Source: Lagopus muta (taxonomy: Eukaryota; Chordata; Aves; Galliformes; Phasianidae). Taken from it: 64,000 nt of DNA. How positions within the stretch are numbered: the first letter of the stretch is position 1; each line of letters begins with the position of its first letter. The stretch is taken from NCBI RefSeq assembly GCF_023343835.1, contig NC_064437.1:1374001-1438000 (forward strand), read 5' to 3'. The notes under the pieces are model-generated. The model searched no databases. It was not told the DNA's origin and was given only the letters and a program-made list of their open reading frames with translations. Positions 10,946 through 25,215 of this stretch are shown here, piece after piece. Made by a program: the position numbers and the translations under genes.

Positions 10946-13778
10946 CTCCCTGCTCCCTCCCTGCTGGCCCCTCACAGCAAGCACTGCTCCCTTCTGCTCC
11001 GTCAGCTTCACTCCATCCATCCTCACTCTCCCCGTGCACAAAGAGCCGCAGGGCCCCTTCCGTCCCACTGAGCAAAGGGAGCAGCAGGGAGCCAACCCCA
11101 GCTGTGCCACTGCCAGGCCCACACAGAGCAACGAGTGCACACTGCAGAGCAGCCACACAGCACATCCCAGCATTCACCTTCTCCCACTCCCACCTCCTCT
11201 TCCTCCCTGCAGCGCAGCAGCTCAGCAATCCTCTGCTAAGCGGGGCCAAGCTGCACAGCTGCAGCTCTTCACCCTAAATACTGCCCTGTGCCTCAACTGG
11301 GCACAGCTGTGGTCCCATGCTCCGGGTTTTTGTTAGGAAGAAATGCTAAAAAATTCCCCATGCAAAGGGAATGCTGGGGGTTGTGAGCAGTGCTGCACAC
11401 CTGTGCTCCCAAAGGCTGCTGGCCCATTTGAGGGCTGTACCACAGACCCTTACAGCATGTTTGGGGCGGGATGGGGCTGAGACACACAAGAACCTTCAGA
11501 TCCCACCTTGTTCATTGCTGGCCCCAGTGCTCTGTGTCAGGGTGGGCAGCAGGGGCTCAGCAGCACTTAAGGGGCTGGGTTTCAACTAGAGAAGCCACGG
11601 GAGCAGTGCAGGCTGTGGGTGTTGCAAGGGAACAGTGTGTGCTGAGATGCTGCTACTTTGAAGTTGTGAGCAGTGCTGCTGGCGCCCAGGGCAGACCCAG
11701 CAATGCCCTCCCTGCCCTGAGCTGTTTGCTTGTTTTTTTGGATGAAGAATAAGGATATGGGGGGGAAAAAAAAAAAGCGTTCTTTGAATAATGTTGGGAA
11801 TCTTCTTGCAGCTCCTGGTGTGTGCTGCCAGCTTAAGGGCACGTGTTAGGGGTGGCAGAGAGCTGCAGGCAGGTCCTGTTTGGTGATGCAGGGCGAGGTG
11901 GCAGCCTGTAAGTGCTGCAGGTGATCGTGTCCTGGGTCAGATGGCACTGCCTGGGTGCTCCATGCACACTGCCACAGGCAGAACAAGGCCACCAGCTGTG
12001 GTGGAGCCCTGCAGGGAGCAGACAGAGCCATGCAGGGAAATGGCAGTGCAACAGGAAGAAAATCAAATGGGTCCCAAAGCGAGCGCCCTGGGGATCCAGG
12101 CAGCCTGGAGCCACTGCCTCCAGCTGTGTGAGGATCCAGATGTATGAGGATCCAGCTGTGCAAGGCCCTGGCTGTGCTCAGGCTGCAGCCAGCCAGGATC
12201 CAGCTGTGCATGGCTTTAGCTGCACAGGCATCCAGCTGCGTGCGGCTCCAGCAGTGCTGGCTCCCATTGCACAGATCCCTGCTGCCTGTCCTCGTGGCAC
12301 GTGCCCCTTTGTGCACATCCCCGCTGTGTGCGCGGCGCCGTGCAGCGGTTTGGGCTCGGCAGATGGAGCTGTACAGCTGTGCACGGCTGTGAGCACAGAG
12401 CAGGCTGAGCTTCGGCTGCTGCGTGGAAGGGGAAACGCAGCGTGGGGAGCCCCAGGGTGACACAGCCCATGCTTTGCAAAAATGGGACCCGAGCAAAATT
12501 GGTGACCCCCTTCCCTGCCCCTCAGAGCAGATGCGAACTGTAGATGCGTTACATGCTGAGATGCAGCAGGACGTGCCCAAAACATGGCATGTTGCACCCA
12601 AAGTGCTGCCAGCAGCTGAGCAGCTCTGCAATAAAGGCAAATTTTGGGGGTGCTCCTACTGCTGGTGCACAGCTCCAGCCAGCCCGATGCCATGGGATCT
12701 GCATCCCTGTGCCCTGCCATGCAGTGAGCAGCACCGTGCTGCACTGTCCAGGTGAGAAATGTACTGCTGCTCAGCAGAAGAAACCTACAGCTTCCTCAAA
12801 GCTGTTCTGCTGAAACAGGGACTGTGCTGCACACCCAACCACAACCCCACCGCCAGGCTGAGCTGCATTCCCTGCTTGCACAGTTGCACACAACAGCTGC
12901 ACACCATGGTCACACAGCCAATTGCACGCATTCCTGCACCCCAGGGTACAGCTGGGAGCAGGCAGAGCACCATCCCTGCATGCCACCCATGGAAACAGCC
13001 AACACCGTGCATCTGCTGCATGCCTGATGCTGAAGGAAGCCATACAGCTGCAGGGGCTAGCAGGAACCTGGGGCCAGCAGCGTGCAGCCAGCACATGGCC
13101 TCATCCTCGAGGAGAGGATGCAGAGTGCCATCACCTGGCTGGGGAATCCCCCTAGCTGAGGTCTGGGGTTGGTTCTGTGGCAGTGCTGCTGGAGCAGAGC
13201 AGGGAAGGATGCTGCTGCTGCAGCACAGAGCATGGCGGCTGCACTCGCTGCGCTCATGGTGATGCCACTGCCAGAAGTGGGTCAGTGGGAAGGGAAAAAA
13301 TAAACCTGGAGGGGTTGAGGAAGGGAGAGGCAGCACAGAACGCACCGCAGCCCTCCCTCCCTCAGCGCTGCTTCGTGTTCCTTCAGCTGTGGGTTTGGAG
13401 CTTCGCTGGGCTTATCGAAGGCAGAGGATAAATCGGGCAGAAAGGAAAAACCGGTCTCAGCAGCAGCAGCGGTGGTGCCTGGGGGCACAGCCACAGCGCG
13501 GGGCACGGCTGCAGGGATGCGGGGACAGGATGTGGCCCTGCGCTCAGCTCCGCCGCCCGCTGCCGGCCCGGCCCCACGCAGCAGCAGGGCGTGTTGTTCC
13601 TGGAAGACCGCTGGTTGTTTCAATTGCGTTGGGTACGGCCGGGACATGAAAGCCACCGCCGGGCTGCGGTGCGCTGCGGCATCGCCTTCCTGTCTGCAGC
13701 GCCTTCCTGGCGCCGCTGCCGCTGGGCAGGGACAGCACTGAGCGGGGAGCAGCCATCCCGTGGGCATCCCCTCGGCCT

Positions 13779-13890
13779 GTGCCACGTCCCAGCCACCCCG
13801 TGCCATGTTCCAGACACCCTGTTCCACATCCCAGCCATCCCGTGCCACGTGCTGGCCGCCCTACGCTGTGTCCCAACCTCCCCGTGCCAT
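13779..13890. repeat. 21-bp minisatellite, about five copies
   Basis: Five tandem 21-base units of the type GTGCCACGTCCCAGCCACCC plus C, each with a few changes, followed by a partial sixth. As 21 is divisible by three, it keeps repetitive reading frames open. It lies about 70 bp beyond the PDE4B poly(A) signal. Confidence 0.8.
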
Positions 13891-13957
13891 ACCTGCAGTC
13901 CAGCCCTCACTGAACAAACAACGCTGGGAGCAGCCCTGGGACAGGGTCATGCATTCA

Positions 13958-13963
13958 TTTATT
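13958..13963 (-). terminator. PDE4B: Poly(A) signal AATAAA of PDE4B
   Basis: The plus strand reads TTTATT, so the minus strand has the canonical AATAAA hexamer 1.35 kb after the stop codon. Cleavage would be expected 10-30 bases further on (about 13930-13948). I saw no other canonical AATAAA in the expected orientation that is better placed. Confidence 0.7.
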
Positions 13964-14532
13964 CACTTCATATAAAAATCTCTTAAGAATGCATCTGAAC
14001 ACAATATATAATACTATAACATACGTTGTTGTGAAACTTTTGAAAACAAGAAAATAACCACCTGGAACAATGCAGTGTTCGACAGACATACACACCCATT
14101 GATCATGCACAACTGTGCTATTGTCATTAACTAGTTGTCACGAGTTGGACCAGAAGCTCAAAACGTATGTTACAAACCGAGTGGCACCGCTTGCCGTGCC
14201 CAACGGCGTCGTCAGGAGGAGTTTCACAGCACAATTATTACATCAGTTCACATTTTTGTCATAGAGGTTCACATTGGGTTGTCGGGAGGCTGGGGCAGGA
14301 CGCGGCCACCTCCGCCCCGTCCCCTGGGTTGCGTATGTCTCTTCAGCTGTGTTCAGGTTTTGTACTTTATGCAATACAAAAGGTTACGAGAAAACAAAAA
14401 CAAAAACAAAACAAGGAAAAATAAAAGGCAACTCTTATTCCGAGTCTTCTACACAATTAACATCGCCGCCGACAGGCAATGCTAATTCATATAAATTAAT
14501 AACTTACAAAACATTACAGTATATACATTACG

Positions 14533-14541
14533 TAATAAATA
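14533..14541 (-). promoter_or_regulatory. AU-rich element nonamer in PDE4B 3' UTR
   Basis: The minus strand reads TATTTATTA, which contains the ATTTA pentamer of AU-rich mRNA decay elements. It is a single copy in an AT-rich part of the 3' UTR, so function is only suggested. Confidence 0.35.
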
Positions 14542-15312
14542 CACTGTTATAAACAGTAATGGAGGTGTTAGAGCTCAAGGCAGTGCGGGAGGAGGAGGAC
14601 GGTGGGCCTAAACGAAGGGAAGGCGGAACACGAAGGTGTTTGCGTGCCACTGCGCCGCAGCCACCCCGGGCAGAGGGGCAGGCAACGAGGGGGGCCTTCA
14701 GAAGACTAATTAAAAGTGCCGTAATGCAAAAACAGAGGGAATCCCTTCTCTTAGTCTGGAAAAGTGATTAACCGCAATAAAGTGACAGGTATTGCCCGCG
14801 GAAAAAGGAAGACTGCTTCTTGTAACAGGAAGAATCAAAAAGGATCCGTCGGTTCCCGAACACTCGGTGCCGCTGCTCACACTGAACTCCATGTATCGAA
14901 CAGATCTCGAAAAGACATGAGGGCGTTTACAAAGAAGGCACACAGGTCTGCAGACAGGCGGTGGGGCGGGCAGGTTCTACACGCAGAGTTATGGATCAGT
15001 AGTTTCTATCAGCCCGGCGGGTTGGAGTCCCGGAGCGAACAGTGCGCAATCTCTCCGCCGCGCGCTGGGCCGCTTGGTGTTGGCGCCCGCAGCCCCAGGC
15101 CACGCGGCGCCCGCAGCTCGCGCGGCCACCCCAGCATCACTCACGGCGTTTCCTGAGCCATTGTTCAGCACGGAGCCCCGACGGCCCCACGGACCCGGAG
15201 ATCCGTCAGCCAATGTCAGGCACAGGCCCAAGGCCCAGGCTGCAGGCGAGTCCCACCAGACCGCTTGCGTGCTCGTTAAGCGTTTCCAATCCACTTACAC
15301 AGGCGCAGGGCA

Positions 15313-18381
<3,069 letters not shown>

Positions 18382-18564
18382 CTGTGATTTTTCCACCGAC
18401 GCTGTGTGTTTGTCACACATGGGGCTGATTTCCATTCCCCTTTCCCTCTCTTTGTCTCCCTGCTGGAAGAACTCCTCCATGATTCTGTCTGTCCACTGCC
18501 GGTACAGCTCCAGGGACTTTGTGGGATTACTCAAGTCTGCACAATGTACCATGTTTCGGAGAAC
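18382..18564 (-). CDS. PDE4B: PDE4B exon, last metal-binding Asp and substrate Gln
   Basis: This 183-bp, phase 0 exon encodes [20 protein letters not shown] through ..[15 protein letters not shown]. The HCADLSNPT motif gives the conserved metal-binding Asp. The final Gln codon, ending exactly at the splice donor, is the invariant glutamine that contacts the adenine of cAMP and most PDE4 inhibitors. The acceptor is ATTGCAG and the donor is GTAATT. Confidence 0.97.
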
Positions 18565-19575
18565 CTGCAATTACATTCATCAGAAAACTCATAAAATCCA
18601 ATGGAAAAAGAGGACGGCTTCAAGCTGTATCTGCTTGCTCAATTCAGAACACTTAACCACGAGGCTCTTTGATTATGCAATTTGGTACAGAAATGTTAGC
18701 ACCCTACGATCCCTGTGCATGGGCCCTGCAGCTGCAGAGGTGCAGCGCGCTCTGAGTGTTCCAGATGTCTCAGAACTTACACCGGGTGCAGCAGCAGCAA
18801 CACTGGTGACATCACAGAGGTTTGTTTTTGAATGCAGGTGCTTCCCGCCATTCAAAGGGTATTTTCAGGCTCTGACATGGTTAAATGCTGCTGCTTTAGT
18901 CAATGAGTAACATCCCTTTCACGCACACAGCCGGGTGCCTGACTAACTGCGGCCACGGGGACTCGGTGCAGGGAGGTGCTCTAATGTCAACAGAAATGTG
19001 AGAGGGTTTTCTTGTTCTAAGCTGGCCAGCAAAGTGGGGAGACAGCAGTGTACCTTGTCCTACATGTGAAGCATATAACCCCTCCCAGAGCTGCCTTGTC
19101 ATGTCTGTAAGGTGAGGATTAGATCCTGGAGAGAGCAGTGTGCATCATTAGCTTCAACCCAGCTTAAGAGCTGCTTCAGCTATGGAGTTACAAACTGAGC
19201 TCCTGCAATCGTGCTATACCTCTTTGTTAGGACAAAGAAAGGAGAGAAAGCAGCAGGGAACTTCACAAGCCCTCAAATACTCAGCCGAACAGATCAACCT
19301 CAGAGGCACAAGCATGCTTGCAGCTGCCTGCTCCAAGAGTTAAACAGCTAATTCCATCCACCAAAAAGACATGAGACTCCCCCCCCCACACACCCAACTG
19401 TTTGTGGTGCAGAGCCTACAGGAGGCCTACAGCTCCTGCATGATGGCTGACATCTGGGTCAGCCTCTTTGCTATATCTAGATCATCTGGAAGCAACAGCA
19501 AGAACAGGAACGTGGTTTCCTTGGTACTGAACAAGACAGGCAAGGTGCTTCCGTCCTGCAGGAACTCTGCTGTAC

Positions 19576-19698
19576 CTGTATCCTGTCCGTGTAGTTGTCT
19601 AGCAGGAGCACTCCTGAACTGGTCACCTTCTTAGTTTCCACCATCGTCTTCAGATCTGCCAGCAGGCTCATGTGCTTGGACATATCTGTTGCCAATAC
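19576..19698 (-). CDS. PDE4B: PDE4B exon, catalytic domain with ERK-docking (KIM) segment
   Basis: This 123-bp, phase 0 exon encodes [20 protein letters not shown] then [21 protein letters not shown]. The [14 protein letters not shown] stretch is the kinase-interaction motif that docks ERK in PDE4B, C and D. It works with the FQF motif in the last exon. The acceptor is TGAAG and the donor is GTACAG. Confidence 0.97.
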
Positions 19699-19725
19699 CT
19701 TCATGGAAGAGAAAACACAACCTCA

Positions 19726-19965
<240 letters not shown>

Positions 19966-20604
19966 TCAGTTTGCATGCAGTGTGGGACTCCACAGCGAGC
20001 GCTGGGCACTGCGATGTTTGTCTGCGAAGAAACAGAGAAGTTTCCTTTTTTGTATCATATAGTCCAAGAGCATGTAGCTCTGACCACATGTGTACAGAAC
20101 ACCAACAGCCCTTTGCTTAGCCCTAGTGAGCCAAACAGCATCCAGCTGACTTAGTTACAGGCTTTGGAAGCACTGACAGCAGAAAGCATGGATCCTGCAC
20201 ACGCGCTTTCCAAAAAAGAACAATGCCCATCCTTTGGAACCAAAACACATGCTTAGCCTGTTGCAGAATACAACATGAACCACAATATTTAGCTCTATTG
20301 TTGTCAATAGCAACAGCATCGCCAATCTTCTGTTAATGACGAAATTTGGAAGATTTATTATGCCTTATCAAGTGATAATCACAAGACTCAAGGCCGCTTT
20401 GCAAATTGTACTACAATAGCTTCCTTTGTTTCGATAGGAATTCGACTTATCCTGTCGCTCCATTTCAAAACATAGAACTAGTTTGCTGCGCAGTGTTTTG
20501 AAAAAGCACCGTGGTCTGAAAGTCACAGTTTGGCCCCTGCTGTAATGGAAAACGTACTCTGAGTTTGCAGATGAAGCCGTGATTGTATTTGAAACAAAAC
20601 TCAC

Positions 20605-20704
20605 TTGTGTTAATCAGAAACTGGTTGGAGACACCGGGGTGATCCACGTCGTGAATCGCGGCTGCAAAAATAGCGGCGAGGATTTCCAAGTCGGTGAAGA
20701 CAGC
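20605..20704 (-). CDS. PDE4B: PDE4B exon, HD metal-binding motif
   Basis: This 100-bp exon encodes [20 protein letters not shown] then [13 protein letters not shown] and one base of an Asn codon. The HDVDHPG motif contains the His-Asp pair that holds the Zn and Mg ions and defines the HD-type phosphodiesterase class I. The acceptor is TCCATAG and the donor is GTGAGT. Confidence 0.97.
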
Positions 20705-20928
20705 CTATGGAGGAAATGGGGATCTGTGAGAGAAGCCCATCACCACTTCGGGGTGCCCACTTACAGAAACAAACCCTCTCTGCTTTTTGAATCACTTTTA
20801 GGAGGATGAGGCTTGTATAAGTAAGCCATTTGCTCAGAAGAGAGGCTGACATGCAAGCACACACTCCTTAAGATGAAATAGAGATTACAGATGGCTGGGC
20901 ACAGAGCTCAGCTCAAAGCAGTACTCAC

Positions 20929-21093
20929 ATCCAGTGCAGGGGTGGAGAGGAGAACGTGGGTAGACTGGGCGACATCAGCAGCATGCAGGCTGTTGTGGTA
21001 TGCCACGTCCGAATGGTAGTGGTCTTCCAATGTCATCATGTACGTCACAAAGGTGTCTGATGAGATCTTGAATGTCTTCAGTAGATCTCGCTC
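20929..21093 (-). CDS. PDE4B: PDE4B exon, first metal-binding and general-acid histidines
   Basis: This 165-bp, phase 0 exon encodes [20 protein letters not shown] through ..[13 protein letters not shown]. The YHNSLHAAD motif supplies the catalytic His that protonates the leaving group and a metal-binding His, as known for PDE4. The acceptor is TTATGCAG and the donor is GTGAGT. Confidence 0.97.
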
Positions 21094-21117
21094 CTGCATA
21101 AGAGATGTCAAAGGTAT

Positions 21118-21345
21118 CTTAGAATCATAGAATCACAGCATGGCCTGGGTTGAAAAGGAGCACAATGCTCATCTCATTCCAACCCCCTGCTGTGTGCAGG
21201 TTGCCAACCAGCAGCCCAGGCTGCCCAGAGCCACATCCAGCCTGGCCTGCACATCCATCCTCCAGGGATGGGGCATCCACAACTGCCTGTACACAGGGAT
21301 GTCACAGTGCACCTGGTGGTGTAACAGGGAGCCACTGGGTATTAA
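21118..21345 (-). mobile_element. CR1 LINE 3' fragment filling a short PDE4B intron
   Basis: Starting AGAATCATAGAATCACAGCA and continuing CCTGGGTTGAAAAGGAGCAC, this is a CR1 3' end in minus orientation. It occupies most of the 285-bp intron between two catalytic exons and stops 34 bases from the exon at 21379. Confidence 0.9.
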
Positions 21346-21378
21346 ACCAGTGCTGTGAAAGGACAGAAAACCACGCAC

Positions 21379-21477
21379 CTGAAATATGGCGTACATGATG
21401 CAGGTGAGCGGCCTGTTGTGGGAATACCTGGCAACATTAAATATGTTCAGACCCCACTTATTCAGATCTTCCAGCTC
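21379..21477 (-). CDS. PDE4B: PDE4B exon, N-terminal catalytic helices
   Basis: This 99-bp, phase 0 exon encodes ELEDLNKWGLNIFNVARYSH then NRPLTCIMYAIFQ. It is part of the helical N-terminal subdomain of the catalytic core. The Arg in NVARYSH is Gly in human PDE4B as I remember it. The acceptor is TTCCAAAG and the donor is GTGCGT. Confidence 0.97.
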
Positions 21478-21720
21478 CTTTGGAAAAGACACAAAGAGAA
21501 CAGTTAAAATGTTTCTCGAGACGTGTCTGCATGTTTCCCTCCCACCAAAGCGTTTTGTTTTCCTGTCTGCGGTAGTCAAGCCAGTTCATAAGCACCAGTG
21601 ATTCCTGCAGTACAGGAACACGGGGCAGCTGTGAAGTGCTGATGTTAGAGCACCTGTACGAGGAGGCCACGTGCTCCAAGATCACATCAATTCTCCACCA
21701 ACCATATCAATCTGATGTAC

Positions 21721-21899
21721 CTTGGCCAGATGGTCTTCCTTTTCTGTTTTCACACCAAATCGTGAGATGCTGGTATTATTTAAGCTTGAACTATGCATTA
21801 ATTTTTTCACTCCGCTGATCTGGGTCATGAGCTGCTGCTTTTTCTTCTTCTCTCTGTCTTTCTGCGTGGGAGAAGGAATCTCCACATCATTCTGCTTGT
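21721..21899 (-). CDS. PDE4B: PDE4B exon, LR2 linker and start of catalytic region
   Basis: This 179-bp exon completes Asp and encodes [40 protein letters not shown] and [19 protein letters not shown]. It holds the lysine-rich LR2 linker and the first helix of the catalytic unit. The text is very close to mammalian PDE4B. The acceptor is CGTTGCAG and the donor is GTACAT. Confidence 0.97.
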
Positions 21900-22004
21900 C
21901 TGCAACGAAGAAAGGTGAAAGAAATCAGCACCATTTGCAGGAACACTGTGTGAGCACTCTGCGCAGCCCCTCACATCAACCCTTACTTTGATCATTAATA
22001 CATA

Positions 22005-22215
22005 ATCATAGCATCACAGCATCATTAAGGTTGAAAAGCCCTCCTCCACCCCCAGCCCACCCCATGCCCACTGCCCACGTCCCTCAGTGCCACATCCCCA
22101 CGGCTCTGCACACCCCCAGGGATGCTGACCCCCCACCCCTGGGCAGCTGTGCGGTGCTGGGCGCCCTTTTGGTGAACAGATTTCTCCTAACATCCAAGCT
22201 GGCCCTTCCCTGGAA
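22005..22215 (-). mobile_element. CR1 LINE 3' fragment
   Basis: ATAATCATAGCATCACAGCA starts a minus-oriented CR1 3' end that continues with CCCACGTCCCTCAGTGCCAC and TTTCTCCTAACATCCAAGCT. Confidence 0.9.
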
Positions 22216-22689
22216 CTTTGTGAATTCCAAAAAGAATCCTTTTGATGTATACAACATCCTTATGAACAGTGCAGGGGAGAATCTGAGGAGTACAGACTAG
22301 AGAAGATCCTTAGAGAAAGATAAAGCTATACTCTATATTGTTATTTAGTGCTCAGTGCAAAATAACACTTAGGAAAATAGGGTAATTACCCTTAAACCTT
22401 TAATTAGTGTTTCCATAATGCCTCCCAGTTAGCAGGTCACGTTCATGGCCCATCAAAGGACACATGTGGATTTCTGTGCCCGAGGCACTGCTCTGCAGAG
22501 GCTGAGCTCCTGCCCATGCCCATGGCAGGGCCCAGTGACAAACCCAACCTCTCACACCCTTGGCCAAGTGACGGCGTTGGGGCTGCCCCACTGCTGCCAG
22601 CCTCAGCTCATTTAATGAAGCCAAGCGACTGAACACAGATATGCCATTTGGTTTTAGCATCCATGAGCTATCCTCATTTCACAAATGCT

Positions 22690-22745
22690 GCTTGGATGCA
22701 TTTCCAAGGTCTCTTCCAACCCAAGCCGTACTATGATTCTATGAT
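22690..22745 (+). mobile_element. CR1 LINE 3' end fragment
   Basis: GGTCTCTTCCAACCCAAGCC then GTACTATGATTCTATGATTT is a short CR1 terminus in plus orientation. Confidence 0.75.
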
Positions 22746-23723
22746 TTCTCCTTTTTTGTCCAACCTCTTCTACACCGTGCATTCCTTTCATTTTTAAACC
22801 ACGTTTTAAGGGAAAAATAAAAAAGCAAACTCATAAAAAAAGTGACAGCACAACTTCCTAAGAGAGCTTTAGGATCCATTTGAAAGCTCTGATAATTTCT
22901 CTCCAATGACCCCACCAGAATGGGCGTACACGTGCTGCATGGGTGTGATATCAAGTCCAGCCTCAGGCTGCACTGGGTATTTCTGCAGCAGTGCACTCAG
23001 AAGTGCCCTGCTGCTGGCAGTGAGGCTGCCCTGCTCTTCTTCCCTGTATTTGTTTCTGCTCTGGATGTCACCATTAAGCTGAGCGACAGGAGAGGAGCAG
23101 TGGATTCCTACAAAGCAGCTCCAGACTCTTACATGGATTATTCATGATGTGATGAGCCCTCAATGCACGTGGCAGCTCCAGTTGCAACTGGCTACTGAAA
23201 TCACTTTAAAATCCCTTAATGGAAATAATGGTGTGTCATAGAGGGAAGGCATTCTGGGCCACGATGACTGTGGGGCGTGAGCTCCCTGAGGATGTGGGCA
23301 CAGTGTTCAGGCCAATGGAAATACGTGCTCAGTGGGGCCCCAGCATCAAGCTGCTGCTTAAGAGCAACTGAGCACCTATTTGGGAACTGTTTGAAACCAC
23401 AGTAAACTGTATTTTTTGTAAAAGATGGGCTTTGTAAACACAGAGGAAGTAAACGCTTCTCAGAACACTTAAATGTTTAATTTGTTCGTGTCGGTCGTCT
23501 TGGAAGCTCCTACAAAAGGAATGTCACGCGAAATGCTGTGCGTATCTTTGAGGTGGGCTCAGATTTCCAGTGCAAAATGAGCACGTAAGCACAGAGTAAT
23601 AAAACTCCTGGGTTGACCTTGCCTGTCCAAGCCCCTGGCTCTGAGGGGGGGGGATGCAGTTTTATGAGGCAGAAGGTGCAAAGATGAGTGCGTGCAGCTG
23701 GGCTCGGGTGGCTTTGTCCTTCA

Positions 23724-24116
<393 letters not shown>

Positions 24117-24770
24117 TTATGAATGCTTTCACATGGCTTCAACTCTACAGCAAGCAAACGGACAAGCAAGAGGTGAAAAATAAAATTACAGAGAGATATG
24201 AAACGGAATCAGAGCCATTCAGCTTCACTGAGATTCCCCGCAGCACCAGCGCGGCTACCTACTTCTGTTCAGTACGCAAAAACTGCAACACGAATTTCCT
24301 CCACAGACAGACATTATTTTCACTGCCAGAAATGAGATGCCTCAGGTAACCTCTCTGAGAGACCCACGTCTGGTACTGGATTCTATTTCCACCTCCTTTT
24401 GTTCTCAGCTCCATTACATAAGTTTGCTCCATTTTGCGATGCGGCTGCATGTGTTCCAAAGAGAAAAGCAAAGATGCCACGAATCTCAGCTCTGCCTGCA
24501 TCACTGCAGAGAGACGCAGTGCTCTCCCAGCTGCACCCATACACTGCTCTCCATTTGCTAATTGCATGCTTCAGTTGCAGCAACATTTCACCCTACAGAA
24601 GTGAATTCCCAAAGGGGAGAAGCAACTCGCATCCACGTACGCCGCATGCACCGCACACACACACACCATGTGGGAATAACCATCCCAACGGCCCCATTCC
24701 CTCCCAGGGGCTTTCCCTGAGGAAAACAGCACAAAAACAGGCACCGAGGACCCGGCAGGATCCAACCCAC

Positions 24771-24818
24771 CTTAATGTAACCCCAAGACACGGACAACAA
24801 AGCGTTGGCTTCAGGCAT
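24771..24818 (-). CDS. PDE4B: PDE4B super-short form (PDE4B5-like) first coding exon
   Basis: This 48-bp exon encodes MPEANALLSVSWGYIK and ends at a GTGGGT donor in phase 0, ready to join FKRMLNRE at 24077. The 16-residue N terminus described for super-short PDE4B5 and PDE4D6 in mammals is nearly identical, with Tyr where this sequence has Ala at residue 6. The form lacks UCR1 and the first half of UCR2. Its predicted length is 503 residues. The ATG sits just downstream of a CpG island and about 45 bp from a CRE-like site. Confidence 0.92.
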
Positions 24819-24819
24819 T

Positions 24820-25215
24820 TTGGAACACCCCGCGCCGCAGCCCTCGCTCAGGTCCTTACGGAGACGTCACCGGCGAGACGGGAGCGCCGGCAGCCGGCAG
24901 CAGTCAGCGGGCACTGAGCCCCCGCAGCCCCCAGCGCCCGGAACGCGGTGAACGCCGCACAGCCGCTGGAGCCCAGCCCGGCACCGCATCTCTGCAGCGT
25001 GGGTGGGTTCTCTTTGCAGAGAATCCCGACCGCGGGGCCGCTCGGGGAGGCGGCGGCGAATCCATGCGCGTGCGGCGAGGCCGTGTGCCGCGGTGGGTGA
25101 TCGGCGATGGGGGGGGGGGGGGGGTGGATGGGTGGCCCCGGGGGGAGCGGGGGGGGGATCCTGCGCAGCCCACGGCCCCGCGGAGCAGCCCCACAGCCAT
25201 CTTTGGGAGGAGGGT
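24820..25215 (-). promoter_or_regulatory. PDE4B: CpG island, likely promoter of the super-short PDE4B form
   Basis: A dense CpG block lies directly upstream of the super-short first exon. It includes the CRE-like octamer AGACGTCA at 24863-24870, one mismatch from the palindrome TGACGTCA, and a 16-base G run at 25109-25124. Its position immediately 5' of a unique ATG exon argues for a promoter. The start site is not resolved. Confidence 0.7.
25109..25124. repeat. G16 homopolymer in super-short CpG island
   Basis: Sixteen consecutive G bases on the plus strand, 290 bp upstream of the super-short ATG. The length may vary between individuals or assemblies. Confidence 0.8.

Larger units (their letters stand above)
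9741..13939. other. Short PDE4B-SGIP1 intergenic region
   Basis: No gene is supported here. Two CR1 3' ends (10365-10485 and 10800-10945) lie in plus orientation. From about 12080 to 13050 the DNA is rich in degenerate CAGCTG and GGATCCAGCTGTG motifs, which keep several long reading frames open on both strands. A 21-bp minisatellite lies at 13779-13890. A poly(T) run occurs at about 9785-9811. Confidence 0.6.
13940..15312 (-). other. PDE4B: PDE4B 3' untranslated region
   Basis: About 1.37 kb of minus-strand sequence follows the TAA stop before the poly(A) signal at 13958-13963. The part nearest the stop is GC-rich and the distal half (13970-14560) is AT-rich with many short A and T runs. It includes one ARE-like nonamer, TATTTATTA, at 14541-14533. 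The ORFs in this stretch look like chance frames. Confidence 0.8.

Noticed and set aside
11846..12640. 264-codon minus-strand frame
   Set aside because: It lies in DNA dominated by degenerate CAGCTG-type repeats; frames on both strands are open and none has recognisable protein features.
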